A stretch of DNA of 64,000 bases from Owenia fusiformis. Lineage: Eukaryota > Annelida > Polychaeta > Sabellida > Oweniidae. The stretch spans positions 5,487,375-5,551,374 of the forward strand of contig CAIIXF020000005.1 of the NCBI GenBank assembly GCA_903813345.2, in the 5' to 3' direction. The notes under the pieces were generated by a model. That model was not told the DNA's origin. It was given only the letters and a program-made list of their open reading frames with translations, and made no database searches. Positions 57,401 through 64,000 of the stretch are shown in pieces. Positions within the stretch are counted from its first letter, which is position 1, and every line of letters starts with the position of its first letter. The position numbers and the translations under genes were made by a program.

Positions 57401-58301
57401 GATAAGTAAAAATCCTCCATTTATTAGTGATTTGAAAAAAATGCAAAACATCAATAAATCATATGAACTCTTTTACCAGGCCTTTGACCACCTGTGAAGC
57501 AAATTGCGCCTGCTTTTTTCACAGTAAATTGTATGTTTTCTGCCTGCTGGTATGGGGTTTTCACCAGCTTTGTCTAATACCAGGCTTATTATATGGTTAC
57601 ATTTTTTGGTTTCAAAACCTGCTTGCTGGCTACCATATTATTGTACAGGTGTTCTGCAACAGACAAAACATCCACATTTCAACGTAAATGCTTTCAACAT
57701 GAATTTATCTCTAAAATAATGCCTCACTATTATATCCAAATGAGGTTTACATATGCATAAAGCACATTAGAAAACTCATTGGGCTATGTTTAATCAGCCA
57801 TTGGCTTATTGTTGGAGGAATATAAAAGATTCATTATGATTCCAGGTGTCCTTGTTCTTGCATCTTGCATTTCCGAAGTATTATTGCTAATCAAACTGGT
57901 AAGCAAGTATGTGTGTTGCTGGTTTTCTTTTAAGTTTTCTTTATTCTTAGGGCACACAGTACAAATGGTTTCCCTGTATGTCATCATCATTTCTTCTTTA
58001 CATCACTTATCATTCAGACTCTCATGTTTTCCAGGCAGCTGATGCGAGTAAGTCAGCAAAGAAAGAAAAGAAGAAGAAAAAGAAAGATAAAAAACGCAAG
58101 CTAGATGATACTGCGGAAACGAATGGTGATACAACTTTGGATGACACTATGAATGACACAACAGAAGAACCAGACGCCAAGAAGGCCAAGAAGAAGAAAA
58201 AGAAGGACAAACAAAATGAAAGTGTCGTCTCAAATGGAGATGTTTCAATGGAAGCTGAAGTAAAAACACCCAAGAAGAAAAAGAAGAAAGTAAAAGCATA
58301 A
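48411..58301 (+). CDS. NOP56: NOP56, core protein of box C/D snoRNPs
   Basis: Nucleolar scaffold that binds fibrillarin, NOP58 and 15.5K for rRNA 2'-O-methylation and processing. Exons: 48411-48416, 50262-50469, 50829-50990, 51641-51839, 52100-52287, 52789-52940, 53626-53726, 53931-54079, 54259-54380, 58035-58301; all introns GT-AG, total 1,554 bases, 517 residues. NOP5NT domain about 5-70 ([20 protein letters not shown]); coiled-coil/NOSIC about 130-250; Nop domain about 250-410 with [34 protein letters not shown] and PKYGLIFHS. The last exon holds the K-rich tail (430-517; [14 protein letters not shown] and a second KKKKKKDK block). Human NOP56 is longer mainly in this tail. Exon 1 codes only Met-Ala. 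Introns carry a foldback, a SINE-like copy and a nested MITE. No snoRNA was recognised by eye. Confidence 0.97.
48882..49315. mobile_element. Foldback (MITE-like) element in NOP56 intron 1
   Basis: TATGGAAAACTTGATATTCC at 48882 has its reverse complement at about 49296-49315. Inner segments also pair: TTCTAAAGTATCGTTTTCC (about 48963) with AAAAACGATACTTTAGAATG (about 49147), and AAGGCCAGGGTGCATG (49211) with CATGCACCCTGACCTT (about 49269). No target duplication or ORF was seen. Confidence 0.75.
49536..49609 (+). repeat. tRNA-derived SINE head in NOP56 intron 1
   Basis: 74 bases resemble a tRNA: A-box-like CGGCTAAATAGGTAGAACG, an anticodon arm CTAC-CTCGAGA-GCAG (anticodon CGA position), and a B-box-like GGTCCTGTGTTTGCTATTCC in which the invariant GTTCGA is mutated. 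Acceptor arms do not pair well. It is best read as the promoter head of a SINE or a tRNA pseudogene. Confidence 0.55.
51338..51478. repeat. Foldback in NOP56 intron 3
   Basis: TCCTATGGTTTTTCAAAAATATC (51338) is mirrored by GATATTTTTTCAAAACC + ATAGGA (ending 51478). Inside, TATCCACTCATGGAT occurs at both sides and CACTCAT / ATGA words flank a CTGCGCTC centre. It may be the core of a larger element (about 51170-51500). Confidence 0.7.
55540..55680. repeat. Dispersed repeat, copy B (NOP56 intron 9)
   Basis: Diverged copy of 46545-46690, sharing GTCACCAC, GTGAGGACATATTGTTTT-like and GTAACAAATGG words. Confidence 0.6.
55858..56945. repeat. Tandem array of about 165-bp units in NOP56 intron 9
   Basis: Units contain GGTTTCCAGCCAAACC, TTTGAAATTTTCAGGGATG, GGGCATTCTGGGTA and GGCCATTTTGGATTTTC. 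Copies start at about 55866, 56034, 56525, 56690 and 56840. The array is interrupted by a TTAA-flanked MITE at 56117-56447. Confidence 0.8.
56117..56447. mobile_element. piggyBac-type MITE nested in the 165-bp array
   Basis: TTAA at both ends (56117-56120, 56444-56447) with inverted termini AGGCAGAATCAGAT and ATCTGATTCTCTCT (12 of 14 match). The 331-base interior is AT-rich without an ORF. TTAA duplication is the mark of piggyBac transposition. The array motif continues on both sides, which shows insertion after the array arose. Confidence 0.75.
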
Positions 58302-58489
58302 CAAGGAATTTTAAGTAACGTTATGCTTCTTTTTGTCATTTCAATTGACACTCATTTTGTTTTAATATAACAACAGAGGTCATATTTTAATATCTAAAAG
58401 AAACATTTTCACGAATTCATTGAGCGAGTACAAGGCAGGAGCCCTTGTATATATAGTGGAGGTATACTGTATATGCTTGCATATTGCTG

Positions 58490-58495
58490 AATAAA
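58490..58495 (+). terminator. NOP56 polyadenylation signal
   Basis: AATAAA 189 bases after the NOP56 stop, followed within about 35 bases by a GTGTTCCAGTGG stretch suited to 3' processing. Confidence 0.7.
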
Positions 58496-60774
58496 CAGAC
58501 ATATATACTTACAAACATTGTGTTCCAGTGGACATGTAAACACAAGGCCTTATGTTTATAAATTGTCATTTATTATTACAAAAAAAATCCAGACATATAC
58601 TGGTAATTTCAATTTTAGTTCCATTTGAGTTTTTTTCTATCTATGGAAAATATTCTATGCCATCCATATGTATTGACACTAAGCCTCGTCTATGTTGAAT
58701 TGACCTTGATTTTCAAATCGGCATGTCCATTGTCAGATTGTTCTTGTATTATTTCCTGTAGTGGACGTGGAATAAATAATGTAAGCATAGATCAAACTTT
58801 TTTTGTTTAATATCTTCATATTAATTAATTATTAAGGAATTATGAATCAAAATTTCTAAGTTTGATCAAGTTGGACTCATCAGTTTCAAAATAAATGAGC
58901 AATTCATTAGACAAACTTCTTCATATACAGGTTATAATTAAAAAATCAGTTTCCATCATTGTTGACTCTTCACAAAGCATGAAAATGCACTTAAATAAAT
59001 GTAGATAGAATTGACAAGTTGAATGAGGTGACCAGTTCAACCCGACCTAAGAAAGCGGTCACGGATTTGAATAGTGCACTTATAGACCATGGAACACTGA
59101 TATATAAAATCCCAGCCAATCAGAACACAGTATTTCAAACAATCTGCACTCTTGAAATTACAACCAAGCACTGGGCTATTATTTAGATTCAGCGAAATTT
59201 ATTACCCTCATCAAATTCATAATTTCAAGATGGCAGTTGAGTGAAAATCTAAAAGTAGTATCATAAGAAAAAGCAAGACAAGTGCTTATGCAGGTCAAAT
59301 GGTAGTGTTGACCTAGTTGTGACAATCTTGCCTAATAAACTTTGCAAAATAGAACCATCCTTCAATTCATTGATTCCTGAGCTGAAATCCTGGAACAGTA
59401 AACACTAACAATACAAAATTTTGTTGGTTGAGACTAAGAAGCCATGATTGAATAATGAATATTTTAATGAAAAAACTAATAGACTAGACTAAAAATGAAA
59501 TGTTCTGTTTTTCTGGAATTTTCAATAGATTTAATTTGACCTCGTGTAATGCAATTTTACCGCTGGAAAATTTAACTACTCAAAATATGCTTTGACAAAA
59601 TAAAGTATAATTCATCGGATTTAAAGTAAAAACTCAAGTCAGTCTTACTGTAGCAGATTGCCATTTCAAGAAAATGTTTTACGCGAGAAGGCACAGATGC
59701 AAAGCAACCGAAGCTGACCGTGTGAAATTCAGAATCTTCGTTAGGGTCGAAGTACCTTTGGCCATCTTCAATTGCGACCCAAAAATTATTAACCTGTTTT
59801 ATAAAAAAAATTCCATTGTTAATGAGAATAAGCAACTTTTTGTAATCAACGAAAATATCCACATGAAAAAGTTGAAAAGGACGATTGCACGTTTTGTGAA
59901 ATGCATTGAGACGTTTTATCTCTTGATCTTAACTGATTCGAAAGTTTTAAGGTAAATGGTACAATAGTTTGAAACTTCTAGTTTTTCAGTCGTTTAATGC
60001 GAGATTGAAGTTTTTCACAATAGCCTTTATAGTGCAATGGACTTGGACTTTTATGTGAAATATGTAATTTTTCATGGAAATGTGTTATGACAATCCAGTT
60101 TACAACCAGGTGATTTTTTGATGTTTAAGATGTAACCTAGTCTGGTTTTGATAGTTAAGTCAATGCCCTTACAACCAGACCAAAATAAGGATATTTTTGC
60201 TTAACTGCCACTGCGAATTGAGTACAAAAGAGATTACAATAAACAGACTTCTTTATCTGTAAAGATTTTAGACGTTATCAGTATACAGGTGCTCTTCTTG
60301 GAAAAACTTATCACTTTATTCCTTATTTAGCTTATAAGTAATTATAATATAATTGTTAAAGGTTCAGAAAATTAAAAAAAAATCACATCGTTATTTTAGT
60401 ATCCTAAATGTCGTGTATACTAGGGTCATTATCTTGTTTCTAAATTCGGATTTCAGCATTTTGAGACCTTGTTAACATGTGATGCACATTGGACGTATCC
60501 TGTTTGCATAGAACAGTATGTTAGAACTGTTAGAACTATACTCTGATGAACTGTAGTGAATCGCATGCTGGAATTTCAATTTGCAATAGTGTTTTCTGTC
60601 CTGGGAAGAAAGTACTTGGAAAGCCACATTTATTATTTCGAGTTGAGAATCCTGCATCTTCAGATCGAACGAGCGACTTTCGCGAAAAACATTCCGTTTT
60701 TATATCACCACCAAAAATCGGCGGATGGCAGTCGGCGATCGGCAAAAATCGACAAATACGAATACTGGTTAGAC
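58496..60774. other. No gene firmly recognised
   Basis: Sequence downstream of NOP56. Only the weak exon-like segment at 59647-59804 stands out. The rest is AT-rich with short frames. Confidence 0.5.
59647..59804 (-). other. Candidate exon of an unknown gene
   Basis: Minus-strand acceptor TATAAAACAG (ending at 59805) opens VNNFWVAIEDGQRYFDPNED, then TVSFGCFASVPSRVKHFLE, up to a possible donor GCTACA/GTAAGACTG near 59647. The residue mix is protein-like, but no domain is recognised and no partner exon was found. The overlapping plus-strand frame looks less natural. Confidence 0.25.
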
Positions 60775-60779
60775 TGACT

Positions 60780-61140
60780 TAGACTGACAATTTTTTTTCA
60801 AAATCATCTACGGTACAAGTTTTCAGAAGTTCAAATCTGACTCTAGAATTAAGATTTGACCTTCGATGACCTTTTCAAGGTCAAAATAGGTTAAAAAAGG
60901 TGTTTTTAACTTGCTTCAAATTGACCAATTTTTTTTCAAAATTATCTTCAAGTTCTCAAAAAGTTCAAATCTGAATATAAATTTGACCTTCAATGACATT
61001 TTCAAGTTCAAAAAGGATTTGACCTCCAAAGACCTTCTCAATGTCAAAAAGGTCTTCTTTCATCTTGCTTCAAATTGACCAATATTTTTTTCAAAATCAG
61101 CTTCAAGTTCTCAGAAGTTCAAATCTGACTTCAGTATTTT
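60780..61140. repeat. GGTCAA-rich dispersed repeat, second copy
   Basis: Same family as 33550-33995: AAGTTCAAATCTGACT, TTTGACCTTC(A/G)ATGAC, CAAGGTCAAAA and AACTTGCTTCAAATTGACCA in the same order. Confidence 0.75.
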
Positions 61141-61393
61141 TGTCTAATATATCGTCCTAACATGTCTAATATCGTTCTTTGTCATCCCTATTTTCTCAAG
61201 ATCTTTTAACATTTCATCGTAAATATTCATATGGAAATCCGAATATTTACCTTTATAGGTGATGGGCTAGCCCTTAAATTGCGGTATGGAGGTAGAATTT
61301 TGGAGACCATACTAGTTACATCCTAATTTGTAATTCTCACCACAATTTGGCAATAATTAAGCAAAATTTTACAGCGTTTGGGAAAAAATCAAT

Positions 61394-62345
61394 ATTTATA
61401 CCCCCCGCACGACAAAAGTAGGGGGTACATAGAAAATAATTAATAACTTTACAAAAACATTATGAATAACTACAATTTTTTCAGAATATATGCACATATA
61501 TGTCATTGATAACTGGTAAAAAATTGGTGATTATAGGTATGATGGTTGCTATGGAAACATAATTTGATTGTCAAAATTTGCTAATTTGTGTCTATTTTGG
61601 GGGGCTCGTTAACGAAAAAATCCTATGTTAGCAAGTTATTCTGCAAAAATAGTATTGTTTTAAGGTCTAGAAAATTGCATATATATGTCCTGCATGCATT
61701 AGAATTGGAATGATGATTTAGTCTCAATCAGAAATATTTTTAAAATATTTTTCTATGACCCACCCCCTCTAAATAATCCAAAGTGGGCGTGGTATTTAAC
61801 TGAATGATCAAACCTACTTAACAGTAGATAACTTCAATTGTATAGCCTGTATTATCACAATTTCAACAGAATGTAGGAATCTGGTATCAGTTACCAGTTT
61901 ATATGATTTTGTTTATCCCCCTCAATATTTATAACCCCTCCTTCGTCACCACCACCCCTCCCACGTGACAAAAGTAGGGTATACCTTGAAAATTATTAAT
62001 AATTTTACAACAATGCAGCGAATAACCACCAATTTTTCAGACAGAATAAATGTATATGTCATCAGTAAAAATTCTTGGTAATTATAGGTATTTTAGTTTC
62101 TAAACAGGATTTGATTGTCAAAATTTGTGAAGATATTGGGATGAGGGGAGGGGGGGGCTGGTTCACAAAGAATACTATGCTAGCGAATTCTGCTGCAAAA
62201 CTAGCATCGTTTTAAGGTTTAGAAAACTGCATATGTATGTCCTGCATGCATTTAAACTGAAATGATGATTGGGTTTCAATTAGATTTTTTAGATTTCACT
62301 ATGACCCACTCCACCCTACACATAGAGCGCGAGTAAATTACTACG
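61394..62345. repeat. Tandem duplication with a period of about 535 bp
   Basis: 61394-61790 and 61928-62345 share GACAAAAGTAGGG, TTGATTGTCAAAATTTG, TATGTCCTGCATGCATT and TATGACCCAC. The copies are clearly diverged. No coding. Confidence 0.75.
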
Positions 62346-64000
62346 CTGGCTGCATTTGAAGAGACTATCTGGCTATTTCTCAACTTCTTTCTCATGGTTT
62401 ACTTTTTTGGAAGAACCTACTGACTTATTTAAGATATTAATGTATCTTATATGGGTGGCAAACCATATAGCATACTCTTAATTGAAGAAATATGACAAAA
62501 ATATAGGAAAGTATGCCTACATAATGAATAAAATACGATGTAAAGTTGATAATTCAGAAAGTTACCGCGAAGTTTCCACTAAAGAATCTCAATATCCTCA
62601 TATTATCACGTTAACTGAAGTATTATGAGAGTAGTTTATACATTCCTAACATATTTTGCATCATTGATGTTATTTTGAAGAATTTTACCATTATTTTTCC
62701 TGAGGAAATCCCGAGATCAAATTTTTGGATGAGAGGACTACGCGTGTCAATATCAACCTCTTGGGATTAACACTACAACTTGAAAGATGCGATAGACTGC
62801 TCGATCAGATATCGACCACTGATCCAGTGCTCATGTGTATCAAAAGCACATAGATTGTGGAATAACTCACTATAATATCAAATTGTTATAAAATTTCGAA
62901 CTTTTATACAAGGGTTACGGTGGACCTGGGAGGGTAGCATTTGATCTTGAGCAGTGTTTGATATGTCGTGCAATTTTTACCAATAAATATTTGGTTGCAA
63001 TGTAGGCCTATCCAAAGAAAGTTACTTATGTGCATAAAATATATACAAGTGTCGAACTCTGTAAACAATTTTTGCACAGGTAATTAACATTTTAAACAAT
63101 AATGACCTTTTTTCAAGTGTAACTCTTTACTTTGGCCATGACATTGGACCTTCAGATGACAGTGATGCTATATACACCTAAACGGATTATTTTGCTGTAC
63201 CATACATGATATTAAGTGACTTATTTCCAAAGAGATATTCTGGATATACATACATGTACGGTATAGGGTTTGCCACTTGTGTGCATAACAAAATATGAAT
63301 GGATATTGCATTTGTCTCTTAGTGCCACAACTGTTGACGATGGAAGGACGGACGGACAAACGGATGCCACTTAATAATCTGCTGCTTCTTTCCAGCTGGA
63401 CGGACGGACTGATGGAGAATTCAATACGTTCACACAGCTAAAAATGATGTAAACTGACATGCTTTATTTCCCAAACTTTTCCAGGGGGACTCTAACACTT
63501 AAATTAAAGTTCCTAAAAATCCTCAAATACTGAGTAAGTTTGCAATAATCATTGGTCAAAGGGACTTCTTTCAAGTCCCTACATATGGGCCTGGCAATAG
63601 TTGGATGACCAGTTAATGAAAGCACTAGCATAGTACTGTACCCCCACTGAAGACACAAATCCATATATTGTTTCTCAACCAGTATGTAGGTACTAGGTAG
63701 AGTTGAGGAGGTCCTTGGTGAGGTCCAGTATGACTGTACATGGAAGTAAAGCTCATAGCTGTGTATTCAACATTTCATTGGGGCTGAATTTTGAATTTTT
63801 GAACATTTCATTTTATTACTATTAATTACACTTATTGTCATATATTCATCGCTGTCAATAATTATTCTTTTATTTGCGTTTGTCACTGCACTTGGTATAA
63901 TTCTGGAGAAATTTCTTGTTGTTATTCTTATATTGTTATTGATCCTGCTAATTTTTCTGAGCTTTAATTCATCATCTGGCCTGGGTGTATTTCAAGTAGG
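62346..64000. other. No gene recognised
   Basis: Intergenic. A short GGACGGAC simple repeat lies near 63345 and 63400. No coding or RNA gene was supported. Confidence 0.5.

Noticed and set aside
58022-58351. 109-codon antisense frame rich in F and S
   Set aside because: Mirror image of the lysine-rich NOP56 tail.

Overview
The window is AT-rich, intron-bearing animal DNA dominated by mobile elements and tandem repeats. Introns are GT-AG, genes are spread thinly, and transposons of many classes are present. Repeats rich in GGTCAA half-sites, the P2X7-tail-like exon and the absence of vertebrate-type repeats suggest a marine invertebrate, possibly a mollusc or other lophotrochozoan. The species cannot be fixed from the sequence.

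Only two host genes look intact, both on the + strand. The first (33220-40968) is a three-exon gene for a 178-residue, N-terminally membrane-anchored protein that resembles the SRPBCC/polyketide-cyclase (START-like) fold. The second (48411-58301) is a ten-exon NOP56 gene for the 517-residue core protein of box C/D snoRNPs. All its exon junctions keep frame, and its start codon lies inside a YY1-like AAGATGGCGG motif. Introns of both genes are filled with transposons and foldbacks.

Layout. 1-5745: a minus-strand Ty3/Gypsy LTR retrotransposon that runs off the left edge, with gag, protease, RT, RNase H and integrase; a T_TTA_AAC slippery site sits in the gag/pro overlap. 6600-11700: minus-strand relics: a P2X7 ballast-like exon, an unknown ORF with three stops and a duplicated exon, the 3' end of a LINE, and a DIRS-like gag fragment. 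13585-16775: weak gene fragments (zinc finger, proline-rich 60-bp repeat) and five identical 52-bp repeats. 17246-19188: a mariner-like element with 176-bp inverted repeats and an intron in its transposase. 20332-23393: two tandem Helitron/HINE-like units. 23404-28818: a young non-autonomous LTR retrotransposon with about 98% identical LTRs and an array of hairpin repeats after the primer binding site. 28960-33095: degenerate tandem repeats. 34859-35490: a TA-flanked MITE. 37200-38790: a decayed antisense ORF. 42240-47130: repeat cluster with an ACGGGAG-rich element and a TTA-flanked Harbinger-type MITE. 47600-48070: tandem duplication. 58500-64000: no gene recognised; two repeat families.

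The genes do not form a pathway together. The main interest is transposon biology: a likely programmed frameshift, an intron-bearing mariner, a non-autonomous LTR family with repeated RNA hairpins, and nested MITEs.
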